A stretch of 64,000 nucleotides of DNA from JADJEK01 sp052034255. GTDB taxonomy: Bacteria; Planctomycetota; B15-G4; JADJEK01. The stretch is taken from positions 11,393 to 75,392 of the forward strand of contig JBPOIU010000063.1 in the NCBI GenBank assembly GCA_052034255.1. Direction: 5' to 3'. This document shows, piece after piece, positions 1 through 8,625 of this stretch. A program made the position numbers and the translations under genes. The notes under the pieces are model-generated. The model was given only the letters and a program-made list of their open reading frames with translations, searched no databases and was not told where the DNA came from. The number at the start of each line of letters is the position of its first letter. Within the stretch, counting starts at the first letter, position 1.

Positions 1-463
1 GCGCCTTCGCCAACAGCTCTTCGATCCGTTTGACCTCGGCGGTCAACGCGGCGAGACGTGCTTCCAGCGCCGCCTTGTCCGCAGGTGTCTTCGCGGCCGC
101 AATGGCCGCTTCGGTCGCGACCTTCAAGTCCTGTTCCGCCTTCAGCTCGGACTCCAGCGCGACCCGGACCGCTTTGGCTTCATCCACCGAGCGCTTGAGT
201 GACGCGTGCGTTTCGCGCTCGGCGGCCAACTCGAGCGCCAAGACCTCTTCCTCGCCGCGCAAGCGACCGATCTCGTCGTCGATCGCCCGCAAATGGCTGC
301 GTTCGCGCTCGATCTCCTCCAGCAGCGTTGCCCGCGCCGCTTCGGTGTTGTCCCGCAGGACGAGCAGCTTCTCCTGATCGCGAAGATCCTGCTTGCGTTG
401 CAGGCGGCAAGCCGCGGGAAGCAGCAGCGCGCAGCAGCCGAGCACGGAGGCGAATCGTCGCAT
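1..463 (-). CDS. Exported coiled-coil protein, C-terminus beyond window
   Basis: The minus-strand frame starting at 463 stays open to the window edge (154 codons) and is therefore partial. The first 18 residues form a signal peptide (MRRFASVLGCCALLLPAA) followed by Cys19; PAAC is a poor lipobox, so either a lipoprotein or a plain Sec substrate is possible. The rest is charged, heptad-like and rich in Glu, Ala, Leu and Arg, as in a long coiled coil. No enzymatic motif is seen. It is transcribed away from ndk, 112 bases from its start. The function is unknown; a periplasmic structural or tethering role is only an inference. Confidence 0.7.
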   Translation of the reverse strand, partial: MRRFASVLGCCALLLPAACRLQRKQDLRDQEKLLVLRDNTEAARATLLEEIERERSHLRAIDDEIGRLRGEEEVLALELAAERETHASLKRSVDEAKAVRVALESELKAEQDLKVATEAAIAAAKTPADKAALEARLAALTAEVKRIEELLAKA

Positions 464-513
464 GGGAGGACCTCCTCGCGAGAACACGGCGCTCGCGGAC
501 CTGCAAACCGCTC

Positions 514-543
514 TTCAAGTCCGGACCGCGCGAGCACTATACT
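514..543 (+). promoter_or_regulatory. Putative promoter of ndk
   Basis: A TTCAAG box (514-519), an 18-base spacer and a TATACT -10 box (538-543, five of six matches to TATAAT) lie 32 bases before the ndk GTG. The same TTCAAG box recurs before brxC. Confidence 0.5.
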
Positions 544-575
544 GCTCGTCTTTTTCAGCGACCGGAGAACATCCC

Positions 576-1040
576 GTGGAGCGCACCCTCATCATCCTCA
601 AGCCCGATGCGATCCAGCGCCAGCTCGCCGGCGCGATCCTCGGCCGTTTCGAGACCAAGGGTCTGAAGATCGTCGGCGCCAAGTTCACGCAGATCCCGCG
701 GGCCACGCTCGAGAACCACTACGCCGACCACAAGGGCAAGCCGTTCTACGAAGGACTCGTGTCCTTCATGGCGAAGAGCCCGGTGCTGGTCCTCGCGCTC
801 GAAGGCAAGAACGCGATCGCGATCTGCCGCAAGATGATGGGCGCGACCTTCGGCTCGAAGGCCGAGCCCGGCACGATCCGCGGCGACTACGGCATCTCCG
901 ATTCGTTCAACTTGATCCACGGCTCCGATTCGCCGGCGGCTGCGGAGAAGGAACTCGCGCTGTTCTTCCAACCGGGCGAACTGGTCAAGTACGACCTGAT
1001 CGGCGCGGGCTGGATCTACGACGCCGACGAACTGAAGTGA
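576..1040 (+). CDS. ndk: Nucleoside diphosphate kinase
   Basis: This enzyme transfers the gamma phosphate of ATP to NDPs through a phosphohistidine, balancing nucleotide pools in the cytoplasm. The 154-residue product has normal length. It opens with the family start ERTLIILKPDA and carries the active-site motif NLIHGSDS with His115 as the phosphorylated residue; the RGDYG segment just before it is also typical. The GTG start is chosen because the family N-terminus begins there and GGAG lies nine bases upstream; the open frame further upstream is not conserved in character. It has its own promoter and is followed by rqcH on the same strand after 70 bases. Confidence 0.96.
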   Translation: MERTLIILKPDAIQRQLAGAILGRFETKGLKIVGAKFTQIPRATLENHYADHKGKPFYEGLVSFMAKSPVLVLALEGKNAIAICRKMMGATFGSKAEPGTIRGDYGISDSFNLIHGSDSPAAAEKELALFFQPGELVKYDLIGAGWIYDADELK

Positions 1041-1110
1041 TGCGCGCATCGGCAACGGCGGCGACTCGTCGACGAGCGCGTCGCCGTGGCCGAGCTTCGA
1101 GACTCGACCG

Positions 1111-2619
1111 ATGACGCTCGGCGCCGACCTGTTGCAACGACTCGTCGCCGAGGCCAAGGCCGCCGAAGGGATGCTCGTCCGCTGGATCGCGGATCGTCCC
1201 TCCGGCGGCCGTGTTTTCGGCATGTCTCCCGCCGACGACCCGCGCACGGCGTTGCGCGTGCTGTTCCTCGCGGCGGCGAAACGCGGCCGCGTGCAGCTCG
1301 TCGCATCCGACGCGCCACCGACGCGCAAGTCCGACCCGAGCGCGTTCACGCGCGTGCTGCACGGCCGCCTGGGCGACGCACGCCTGGAGTCGGTCGCCGT
1401 GGCGACCGGTGACCGCATCGTTCGCGCCACGTTCAAGCGCGACGAGCGCACGTACACGTTGGTCGCGGAACTGTTCGGCGCGACGCCGAACCTCGTGCTG
1501 CTCGATGCCGAACGACGCATCATCGCCGCCGAACACACGCGTCGTGGCGCCCGGACGATCGCCGCGGGCCAGCCCTACGTCGATCCGCCGGCGCTCGGGA
1601 CGTCACGCGCCGTCGTCGTCGCGGAGGACCCACCTCCGGCACCGAGTTCCGCATTCGCGGACCGCTTCCCGCTGTCCGCGGCGGTCGCCGCTTGGCTGGA
1701 GCCCGAGGACGCGGAAGCCGCGTTCCTGGCGCGCAAGCAGCTCGTACTCGCAACGATTCGCGACCGCCACGCGCGCGAAGCAAAGGGACTCGCCCATGCG
1801 CGATCCGACCTCGCAGAAGGGCAGGAAGCTGCTCGCACGCGACAACTCGCGGATTGCCTCGCCGCGCAGTTCCACGCGTTGAAGCGCGGCCAAACCTCCA
1901 TCGACGTCGACGACCTGTTCGGCGGTGGTCGAGCGACGCTCGCGCTCGATCCCAAGCTCGAGCCGCGCGACAACCTCGAGGCCTGGTACGCGCGTGCGCG
2001 CAAACTCGAACGCAAGGCGGAGAGCGCGGCCGCGCGCATCGTGCAGCTCGAGCCAGTCGTCGCGACCTTGGCCCGGACCATCGCCGCGGTCGATGCCATC
2101 GATCTGGCGCACGCCGCCGAGTTGGACGCGTTCGCGGTTGGGCCCGAACGGGCGCCTGCGCCCGCGAACCAGACGCCGCGCGCGAAACGTGAAGCGGCGA
2201 AGGACCCCTATGCCGGCCTCCGGCGGTTCAAGGCGCGCAGCGGAGCGGAGATCCTGGTCGGTCGTACCGACCGCGACAACGATCGCCTGACAATGCGCAT
2301 CGCGCGCGGCAACGACGTCTGGCTGCACCTCGCGCACGAACCTGGCTCGCACGTCGTCCTGCGCGTCGACAAGGGCAAGTCCGCGTCGCCGGAGGACCTG
2401 ATCGACGCCGCGCTGCTCGCGGCCCACTATTCGAAGCGGCGCGGTGTGGCCCGCTGCGAAGTGCTGTGGACGCCACGCAAGTACGTGCGCAAGCCGAAAG
2501 GTGCGCGCCCCGGAGCGGTCACGGTCGAGCGGTCGAAGTCCCTGCGCCTCGATGTCGATGCCGCGCGCCTCAAGGCGGTGCTCGCGACTTCGGCGCAATC
2601 ACTGGACGACGGCAACTGA
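1111..2619 (+). CDS. rqcH: NFACT-family ribosome quality control factor RqcH
   Basis: RqcH binds peptidyl-tRNA-blocked 50S subunits and recruits tRNA-Ala to add C-terminal alanine tails that mark stalled peptides for decay. The 502-residue product has the NFACT-N domain, including the Asp101-Arg102 pair in TGDRIV that corresponds to the DR motif needed for tailing in Bacillus RqcH. A helical middle (about 200-330) rich in Arg, Ala and Glu fits the HhH/coiled-coil region. The NFACT-R domain near the C-terminus has the diagnostic GNDVWLHLAHEPGSHVV segment. It is somewhat shorter than the 570-residue Bacillus protein. No strong ribosome binding site precedes the ATG. Confidence 0.9.
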   Translation: MTLGADLLQRLVAEAKAAEGMLVRWIADRPSGGRVFGMSPADDPRTALRVLFLAAAKRGRVQLVASDAPPTRKSDPSAFTRVLHGRLGDARLESVAVATGDRIVRATFKRDERTYTLVAELFGATPNLVLLDAERRIIAAEHTRRGARTIAAGQPYVDPPALGTSRAVVVAEDPPPAPSSAFADRFPLSAAVAAWLEPEDAEAAFLARKQLVLATIRDRHAREAKGLAHARSDLAEGQEAARTRQLADCLAAQFHALKRGQTSIDVDDLFGGGRATLALDPKLEPRDNLEAWYARARKLERKAESAAARIVQLEPVVATLARTIAAVDAIDLAHAAELDAFAVGPERAPAPANQTPRAKREAAKDPYAGLRRFKARSGAEILVGRTDRDNDRLTMRIARGNDVWLHLAHEPGSHVVLRVDKGKSASPEDLIDAALLAAHYSKRRGVARCEVLWTPRKYVRKPKGARPGAVTVERSKSLRLDVDAARLKAVLATSAQSLDDGN

Positions 2620-2879
2620 AGCGCGCGCTCGCCGTTCGCGGCAGTCGATGGGAAGCACGGGAAGCCCCCTCCATCGGTGTCCCGATCCGCGCCGCGGCGT
2701 TCGGGGCGAGGCGCCGCACCTGGAGCCCTGTTACTATCCCGCCCTTCGGCCTTAGTACGGCACGCGATGGGCGTGGCAGCCCCACCACCGTTGCGAGCGA
2801 GCTCGAACGCGACGCACTCGTTGCGACCCGTCGACGACCGCTCGAGACCGTCCTGCATGGCCCACGGGAGACGTCCGCG
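2620..2879. other. 260-base intergenic region
   Basis: After the rqcH stop there is a weak hairpin (CGATGG 2646-2651 with CCATCG 2671-2676). A TACTAT box at 2733-2738 could be the -10 of the next gene, which would give a leader of about 140 bases. No small ORF with a convincing start was found. Confidence 0.35.
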
Positions 2880-3968
2880 ATGTTCCGATTCCAGCTTCCG
2901 GCGACGCGCCGCGTGCTCGTTCCGCTTTGCGCGCTCGGCCTGTCCGGCCTACTCGGCTGCAACAGCTTGACGCCGGAGGACCAGGCGCGGCTCGACAGCT
3001 TCAAATACAACAGCAAGCGTTTCCTCGAAGAAGGACGCTTCGCGCGCGCCGAGGACCAGTGCCGCAAGGGCCTCGAGCTCGACCCCGAGGACGTCTCGCT
3101 GCATCAAGTCCTCGGCTTCGCGTTGCTGCAGCAAGGCCAGAGCAAGCAGATCGAGGAATCGATCCGCGTGTTCGAGCGCAGCGTCGATCAGGAAGACGAG
3201 TTCGACTTCCGCAACCATCTCGGACTCGGGACCGCCCGTTTCCAGTACGGCCGCGTGCTCGAGGAAGCCGTCCGCAAGACGGGCTCGGACGAAGGACTTG
3301 CAGTCGACGAGAAGGAGCAGCGCATCGCGGCGTACTCCGAAGCGCGCGACGCGGCGTACTCCGGCGCCGAAGAGGAACTGCGTGCCGTTCTGGCCAATCC
3401 GCGCAGCAAGGACGACCTGACGGCGCAATCGACGTTGGCGAACCTGCTCGCGATCCAATCGCGTTACGACGAATCCGCCGCCGTACTCCGCGCGTTGACG
3501 GCCTCGATCGCAGGCAGCATCCGGGTGCGCAACGAGTCGATGTCGAAGGACACGCTGCCCCCTGAGCGTCGCGCGCTCTACGACCGTGAAATCGAGGCCC
3601 TGAAGAGCCAGCAGTTGTCCGCGCTGACTCTGCTCGCGACCGTGGCCGCGAAGTCGAAGCGCTGGGAGGAAGTCGTTTCGGTCTACGCGCAGGTCGAATC
3701 CGCCGGCGCGATGAGCCCCGCCGACTGGTCGAATCGGGCGCGCGCGTACGACGAACTCGGCGCCACGGAGGCCGCGATCGCCGACTACGAGCGCTTCCTG
3801 CGCGCGGCCGCGGTGGCGACCGATTTCACGCGTCACGGCGACGCGATCACCTCGGCGATGCGCCGCATCGACGAACTGAAGAGCGGTAAGGGCAAGAGGC
3901 CTGCCCCAGCACCGATCCCCGCCGTCACGACTCCGCCCACGACGCCCGAACCGATCGATTCGAAATGA
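2880..3968 (+). CDS. TPR-containing lipoprotein
   Basis: The 362-residue product starts with a lipoprotein signal (LSGLLGC, Cys near residue 23). Helical repeats follow: the segment from about residue 35 to 80 fits a TPR pair (SKRFLEEGRFARAEDQCRKG, then LELDPEDVSLHQVLGFALLQ). A further TPR-like stretch lies near 260-310. The tail is proline-rich and low-complexity. The ATG is chosen for the signal peptide and the GGGAG nine bases upstream. It likely acts as a scaffold at the inner face of the outer membrane or in the periplasm. Its stop overlaps the rnpA start by four bases, so the two are translationally coupled. Confidence 0.8.
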   Translation: MFRFQLPATRRVLVPLCALGLSGLLGCNSLTPEDQARLDSFKYNSKRFLEEGRFARAEDQCRKGLELDPEDVSLHQVLGFALLQQGQSKQIEESIRVFERSVDQEDEFDFRNHLGLGTARFQYGRVLEEAVRKTGSDEGLAVDEKEQRIAAYSEARDAAYSGAEEELRAVLANPRSKDDLTAQSTLANLLAIQSRYDESAAVLRALTASIAGSIRVRNESMSKDTLPPERRALYDREIEALKSQQLSALTLLATVAAKSKRWEEVVSVYAQVESAGAMSPADWSNRARAYDELGATEAAIADYERFLRAAAVATDFTRHGDAITSAMRRIDELKSGKGKRPAPAPIPAVTTPPTTPEPIDSK

Positions 3969-4372
3969 CCGAGAACGACGACGACAACCCATCGCGACGC
4001 ACGTTCGTCAAACGTGACCGCGTGCGCGGCCACGATTCGTTCGACGACGTCTTCGCGCAAGGAACACGCGCGGCGTCCAACGCGATGCTCGTGCTGGTCG
4101 CCCGCAACGATGCGCGCATCGCGCGCATCGGCATCTCGGTCGGGCGAAAGTACGGCGATTCACCGCGGCGCAATCGTGCGAAGCGGTTGTTGCGCGAGGC
4201 GTTCCGCCTGCATCGTGCAGAGCTCGACCCGAACTACGACTACGTCGTCGTGCCGCGCTCCGAGTTACCCGCGGACCTGGACGGAGTCGCGCGCGAGTTC
4301 CTGCGCCTGGCCGCGAAGGCCACGGCCACGGCCGCGAAACGACCCGCGCCGGAATCCCGCCCTCGCCCATGA
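3965..4372 (+). CDS. rnpA: RNase P protein component
   Basis: RnpA is the basic protein subunit of RNase P that helps the catalytic RNA process the 5' ends of pre-tRNAs. The 135-residue product contains the signature RNR helix (RRNRAKRLLREAFR, residues 68-81) and the preceding ISVGRKYG strand. The first 15 residues are acidic, and the last 20 are an Ala/Pro/Lys-rich tail outside the fold. It overlaps the upstream lipoprotein (ATGA) and the downstream yidD (ATGA). The usual upstream rpmH and downstream yidC are not here, so the classical rpmH-rnpA-yidD-yidC cluster is broken up. Confidence 0.93.
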   Translation: MTENDDDNPSRRTFVKRDRVRGHDSFDDVFAQGTRAASNAMLVLVARNDARIARIGISVGRKYGDSPRRNRAKRLLREAFRLHRAELDPNYDYVVVPRSELPADLDGVAREFLRLAAKATATAAKRPAPESRPRP

Positions 4373-4608
4373 AGCCGCTGCGCGCGCTCTCCGCGTTCTG
4401 CGTGGCGCTCCTGGTCGGAATGATCCGCTTCTATCAGCTCGCGGTGTCGCCGCTGAAGGGCTCGACGTGCAAGTTCAGCCCGACCTGCTCGCAGTACATG
4501 CGTGAAGCGTTGGAGCGCCGCGGCGTCGTGCGCGGTCTGTGGAGCGGAATCGGCCGCATCCTGCGTTGCCATCCGTTCAGCTCCGGCGGTTACGACCCGG
4601 TCGATTGA
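4369..4608 (+). CDS. yidD: Membrane protein insertion efficiency factor YidD
   Basis: YidD is a small membrane-associated protein linked to YidC-dependent insertion. The 79-residue product matches the whole family: an N-terminal hydrophobic helix (FCVALLVGMIRFYQ), the segment SPLKGSTCKFSPTCSQYM with paired cysteines, and the C-terminal RCHPFSSGGYDPV. The start overlaps the rnpA stop (ATGA), as is common for this pair. Transcription ends at a strong hairpin 28 bases downstream. Confidence 0.95.
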   Translation: MKPLRALSAFCVALLVGMIRFYQLAVSPLKGSTCKFSPTCSQYMREALERRGVVRGLWSGIGRILRCHPFSSGGYDPVD

Positions 4609-4635
4609 GCGAATCGCGCGGAGCCTGCAATGCGA

Positions 4636-4662
4636 ACGCCCGCGAGGAACACTCGCGGGCGT
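4636..4662. terminator. Bidirectional hairpin terminator
   Basis: A perfect 11-bp stem (4636-4646 with 4652-4662) closes a GAACA loop between the convergent ends of yidD and the SurA/PpiD-like gene. There is no U-tract on either strand. Confidence 0.7.
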
Positions 4663-4689
4663 CGGCGCGAACACCGGGTTCGGTGTCGT

Positions 4690-6762
4690 TCAGGGCTTCG
4701 GCGGCGCGTCGTTCTCCGCCTTCGGACGCTGCAGATTGAAGCGCTGCGCGATCGCGGCGAACGAGAAGTCGACGCCACTCACCTGCCGCCCGAACGGATC
4801 GCTCGACAGCTGCTGTTCGGCGAGCGCGCGATCACCGGGACGCATCATCTCGTACGGCGGCTCACGCTTGTTGCGGACGATCATGAACACGTAGCCCTTG
4901 TTCATGTCGTCGCGTACCGGGCCGAGGACTCCGCCCGCGACCTGGTTGAACAGCGGAGCGTGACCTTGGACGAACTTCTCGACCGACGCTTCGTCGTCGG
5001 AATAGAACATCGTCGTTCGATACGACTTGCGGAACTCGGGCACGGAGGTGACCGTCAAGCCCGCGGCTTTCACGACCTCGTCGAACACGGCGCCCTTCTT
5101 GGTCGAGATCAAGTCGTCGATCGCCGGCTTCACCTTGGCGAGTTCCTCGTCGGTGATCGCGGTCTTGCGCGCTTCGTCGGTGACGGCTTCGGATTCGATG
5201 CGCTTCGCGGCGGCGTCCTTGGCCTCCTGCTCGCGCTTCGCGATGTCGTCCTTCACCAGCTCACGCGCCTTCGCGACCAGGGCATCGTCGAGCGCCTTGG
5301 CGGCTGCCTCGGCGGCCTTCTTGGACTTCTCTTCGAGCCAGACGTCGCGCAGCTTCGCTTCGATCTCCTCGATCGGCTTCACCTGCGGTTGGATGCGATC
5401 CTTGACCCGCAGGATGAAGCCATACGGCACCTTCGAGGACGGCGCGCGGGTCGTGATGTCGCCGTTGGCGAGACCACGGACGAACGGTTCGAGGTCGCTG
5501 CCTTCCTCTTCGCCGCCGCCAATGCGATCCAACTTGCCGAGCGCGTCGAGTTCGACCGGATCGGCATACGTCACGAGCTCGAGACCGAAGTCCTTCGCGA
5601 CCTTCTCGAGCTGGTCGACCTTCGGCGCCTCGGGCTCGGTCTTGGCGGGATCCGCCGGCTTGTTCGGATCGGCCGGATCTTGCTTGTTCATCGCCTCGTC
5701 GAGGGCCTTCTTGGCCGCTGCTTCACGCTCCACGCGCAAGGCGTCGCGATACGCCGTCGCGGCCGCGTTGATCACGCGCTCGATGAGGATCTCGGTCTTG
5801 ATCTGGTCCTTCACCTCGACGAGCGGGATCGTCTCCGTCTCCTCGTCTTCGTCCTCGTCGTCCGTGCCGGAGTCGGCGGGCTTCGTCTCGCCTTCCTTGA
5901 CCTCGCCCTCTTTCGGCGGCTCGGCCTTGGCGACGGGACGCTGAAAGCGGTCCTCGTTGTCGTCGTAGAACTCCTCGATCTCCGTGTCGGTGACTTCACG
6001 CTGACGCGGGTCGGTGAGCTTCGCAGCCAGATCTTCGACCTTCGCGTCCTTGACCGCGAGCAGCGCCGCATCGACGACGAACTTCAACGGTGTCGAGAAC
6101 TCGTTCTCGCGCCGCAGCGCCGGCATCTCGGAATCGAGGAACGTCTTCAGATCGGCCTGGGAGACCGCGTTCTTGTCCAGGGCCGCGGTCTGCGCCGCGT
6201 CCGCGACCGACACGTAGTCGACCGTGAACAGCTCGTGATCGCTCTTGAAGCGGTCGTAGACCTGCTCGGAGAGCACGCGCTTGCCGCCGCCGTTGACCAA
6301 GTCCTCGTACAGCGCGATCCGGAGCGCCGACCGAACGAACTCGACGATCTCTTTCTCCGGAAGACCCGTCGCGGCGCGCGCGGCCTTCAGCTGCGCGGGA
6401 TCGGCGAGATCGAGCCCGAGTCCACGCTGGCCGAACGAACGCACCATGCCGTCCGACGGGTTCACGCCGTTCTCACGGGCGACCGCGTCCATCATCAGCA
6501 TCTCCCAGACGGCGTCGTCGGTGACGCGACCGCGCTGGTTGAAGCCGCTGACGCGCTGGTTCCAGCGCGCCCACTCCGGACGTCGGACGACGACCTCGTT
6601 GCCCATCGGCGTCGTGAACGAGCCGACGAAATCGTCGCCGCCGCCGCTGAGGAAGTCGTAGATCGACCCCGTCACCGAGAACGTCAACATCACGACCACA
6701 GTGAGACCGATGTAGATCCACTTGGTCATCTTCTTGTTCTTGCGGAAGTAACGCAGAGCCAT
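4690..6762 (-). CDS. Membrane-anchored SurA/PpiD-like periplasmic protein
   Basis: The 690-residue product has one N-terminal membrane helix (about 14-33, IYIGLTVVVMLTFSVTGS) and a long exported region. Residues 60-230 resemble the SurA N-terminal chaperone domain of PpiD. The middle has acidic low-complexity inserts (DDEDEDEETE) and Lys/Ala/Glu helices. A region around 400-470 (LVTYADPVELDALG, then GFILRVKDRI) looks like a parvulin fold, but the active-site residues are not clear. A role in folding secreted proteins at the membrane is inferred from architecture. It follows scpB by 11 bases, so the two are probably cotranscribed. Confidence 0.7.
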   Translation of the reverse strand: MALRYFRKNKKMTKWIYIGLTVVVMLTFSVTGSIYDFLSGGGDDFVGSFTTPMGNEVVVRRPEWARWNQRVSGFNQRGRVTDDAVWEMLMMDAVARENGVNPSDGMVRSFGQRGLGLDLADPAQLKAARAATGLPEKEIVEFVRSALRIALYEDLVNGGGKRVLSEQVYDRFKSDHELFTVDYVSVADAAQTAALDKNAVSQADLKTFLDSEMPALRRENEFSTPLKFVVDAALLAVKDAKVEDLAAKLTDPRQREVTDTEIEEFYDDNEDRFQRPVAKAEPPKEGEVKEGETKPADSGTDDEDEDEETETIPLVEVKDQIKTEILIERVINAAATAYRDALRVEREAAAKKALDEAMNKQDPADPNKPADPAKTEPEAPKVDQLEKVAKDFGLELVTYADPVELDALGKLDRIGGGEEEGSDLEPFVRGLANGDITTRAPSSKVPYGFILRVKDRIQPQVKPIEEIEAKLRDVWLEEKSKKAAEAAAKALDDALVAKARELVKDDIAKREQEAKDAAAKRIESEAVTDEARKTAITDEELAKVKPAIDDLISTKKGAVFDEVVKAAGLTVTSVPEFRKSYRTTMFYSDDEASVEKFVQGHAPLFNQVAGGVLGPVRDDMNKGYVFMIVRNKREPPYEMMRPGDRALAEQQLSSDPFGRQVSGVDFSFAAIAQRFNLQRPKAENDAPPKP

Positions 6763-6773
6763 CGCGTGCCTCG

Positions 6774-7580
6774 TCAGGGGGTCTTCAAGTCTTCGACTCG
6801 CGGCAGGTCCTTCACGGATCCCAATCCGAAGTGGTCCAGGAACCGCTTCGTGGTGCCGTATTCGAGCGGCCGGCCGGGCCGCTCGGAGCGGCCCACGGCG
6901 CGGATGAGCTTGCGCTCCATCAGCGTCTTCAACAGGGCGGAGGAGTTCACTCCGCGGATCGCATCGATGTCGGCGCGCACGATCGGTTGCCGATAGGCCA
7001 CGATCGCGAGTGTTTCGAGAGCGGCGGGAGAAAGGCGTTCGGGCGCGCGCACCTTGTCGAGGCGCGCCACGTAGTCGGCGAACTCCGGCTTGCTGTACAG
7101 CCGGAACCCGCCGGCGATCTCCAGGATGCCGAACGCGCGGTTCGTCAGCGCGTAATCGCGTCGGAGGCGATCGACCGCCGACTTCACGCGGCGCGGCGAC
7201 GACCCGGCGGCTTCGCCGATGCGCTGCGCCGTCAACGGTTCCGCGACGGAGAACAACAGCGCTTCGACGACGCGGTCGAGTTGCTCGTCTTCGAGCTCGG
7301 AGACCACCTCCGCCGGCGGGGATTCGAGGCCTTCCCCAGGGACAGAGTCGGCGTGCTCCGCGTCCGCGTCGGAACTTGCGCTCGCGGGATCCGCTTCGCG
7401 CAGGTCATCCGCGCCGTCGCCGTCTTCCGCCGCCGTCGATTCGAGGAGTGGGTCGTCGCCGGCATCGGCCGCGGCCGCTACCGCCTCGACGGCGTCGGGT
7501 GTCGACGCGCCGGCCACCGCCTCGCCACTGTCGGCGAGGACCGCGTCATCCGTCTTCGAGTCGCGCTTCTTTCGAGCCAT
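6774..7580 (-). CDS. scpB: Chromosome segregation and condensation protein ScpB
   Basis: ScpB is the winged-helix subunit that, with ScpA, completes the SMC condensin ring. The first 110 residues are Ala/Asp/Glu-rich and disordered, an extension not found in typical 180-200 residue ScpB proteins. The conserved fold then follows: VVEALLFSVAEPLTAQRI, the second winged helix with ETLAIVAYRQPIVRADID, and GRPLEYGTTKRFLDHFGL near the end. The ATG at 7580 gives MARKKRDSK; the frame extends further upstream but without conserved character. scpA is not in the window. Confidence 0.9.
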   Translation of the reverse strand: MARKKRDSKTDDAVLADSGEAVAGASTPDAVEAVAAAADAGDDPLLESTAAEDGDGADDLREADPASASSDADAEHADSVPGEGLESPPAEVVSELEDEQLDRVVEALLFSVAEPLTAQRIGEAAGSSPRRVKSAVDRLRRDYALTNRAFGILEIAGGFRLYSKPEFADYVARLDKVRAPERLSPAALETLAIVAYRQPIVRADIDAIRGVNSSALLKTLMERKLIRAVGRSERPGRPLEYGTTKRFLDHFGLGSVKDLPRVEDLKTP

Positions 7581-7638
7581 CGTTTCGACCGAACGCAGCT
7601 TCCGATCATCGGTTGCGCCGTTTGTCGGCAATCGGGCG

Positions 7639-7644
7639 ACAGTA
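7639..7644 (-). promoter_or_regulatory. -10-like box for scpB
   Basis: On the minus strand TGATACTGT reads as an extended -10 (TACTGT at 7644-7639), about 58 bases before the scpB start and downstream of the secretion operon hairpin. Confidence 0.4.
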
Positions 7645-7656
7645 TCAGGGGGACCG

Positions 7657-7676
7657 AGCCGCCGCAACTGGCGGCT
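7657..7676 (-). terminator. Hairpin after the pseudopilin operon
   Basis: A perfect 7-bp stem (7657-7663 with 7670-7676) and 6-base loop lie 29 bases past the stop of the parvulin-like gene at 7705. It is placed to end the long minus-strand operon before the scpB promoter. Confidence 0.45.
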
Positions 7677-7704
7677 GGCGTTCCTGCGCGTGCGCCATGG
7701 AAGT

Positions 7705-8625
7705 TCAGGGTTTGGCGAGCTTCACCTCGATCGGATACCGCGCGCGCACCGCGCGGTCCCAATCGGAGAGCTCGATGGCTTCGACCGGCCGTTCTTCCAA
7801 CTCGGTCTCGAGTTCGGCGCGCTGGTCCGCGTAAGCCCTGGTATCCGCCGGTAATAGGCTGTCGATTTTCAGCAGTCGGTACACCGTCAGTCCGTCGTTC
7901 GTGAGAGCCTCGATCGGAGCCAGCTTGCCCGCCTCCACCGCTGCGGCACCCACCAGCAACGGCTCGCTGGTCGACCGCGCGATCGGCGCCAGCAGCCCCC
8001 CGCGGGTCGCCGATCGATCGATCGAGTTCTGCTCGGCGAGCCGCGCGAAATTGGCGCCCTCGTTCAGCTTCGCCGCGAGTTCTTCGGCCTTCTCGCGCTC
8101 CTTGACGACGATCACGCGACAGACCATGCGTTCGGACTGCCGACTCGCCAGGCGGACGGTCCGCACCAGCATCATCTGCTCGAGGACTTCGCGGCGGATC
8201 ACGCTGCGATACGCCTCGGGCGTGATGCGATAGCGCTCGGCGATGTACCGCTCGAAGTCCTGTTCGGGACCGGCTTCGAAGGCGAAGCGATCCTGTTGCG
8301 CTTTCAACACGCGCCCGACTTCGAGCTCGAGCGACGCCACGTCGACGAACACGCCGAGCCGCTCCGCTTCGAGCTGGAGCACTTGTGCCCGCACCGTGGA
8401 TTCGAGCGCGGCGTACACCAGCTCGGTGTTGGTGGAGAACAGCTTCGCCAGCACGTCGTCGGCGTCGATCTCGACACCGGCGACAGTCGCGAGCCCGCGT
8501 TGATGCACCGGATCGGCGTCGCTCCAGGAACGCAGGCGCTCCGCACCCAGGCGATTCGCGTCGTCTTGCGCGACCGCGACGGCGCTCGCCACGCAGGCGA
8601 GGAGCAACGCGGTGAGCGCGTTCAC
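7705..8625 (-). CDS. Exported parvulin-like peptidyl-prolyl isomerase
   Basis: The 306-residue product starts with a Sec signal (TALLLACVASAVAVAQ). It has a SurA-type helical region (about 40-180) and a PpiC/rotamase domain (about 180-275): MVCRVIVVKEREKAEELAAKL, FARLAEQNSID, then GLLAPIA. It may fold periplasmic parts of the secretion machine encoded upstream. The GTG start is chosen because it precedes the signal peptide and overlaps the previous stop (GTGA). It is the last gene of the pseudopilin operon. Enzymatic activity cannot be judged from sequence alone. Confidence 0.8.
   Translation of the reverse strand: MNALTALLLACVASAVAVAQDDANRLGAERLRSWSDADPVHQRGLATVAGVEIDADDVLAKLFSTNTELVYAALESTVRAQVLQLEAERLGVFVDVASLELEVGRVLKAQQDRFAFEAGPEQDFERYIAERYRITPEAYRSVIRREVLEQMMLVRTVRLASRQSERMVCRVIVVKEREKAEELAAKLNEGANFARLAEQNSIDRSATRGGLLAPIARSTSEPLLVGAAAVEAGKLAPIEALTNDGLTVYRLLKIDSLLPADTRAYADQRAELETELEERPVEAIELSDWDRAVRARYPIEVKLAKP

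Noticed and set aside
4630..6996. Plus-strand ORF of 788 codons
   Set aside because: It is antisense to the SurA/PpiD-like gene and scpB. Its His/Asp/Arg/Leu/Val-rich composition is what an opposite frame of GC-rich code gives. It shows no family motif.
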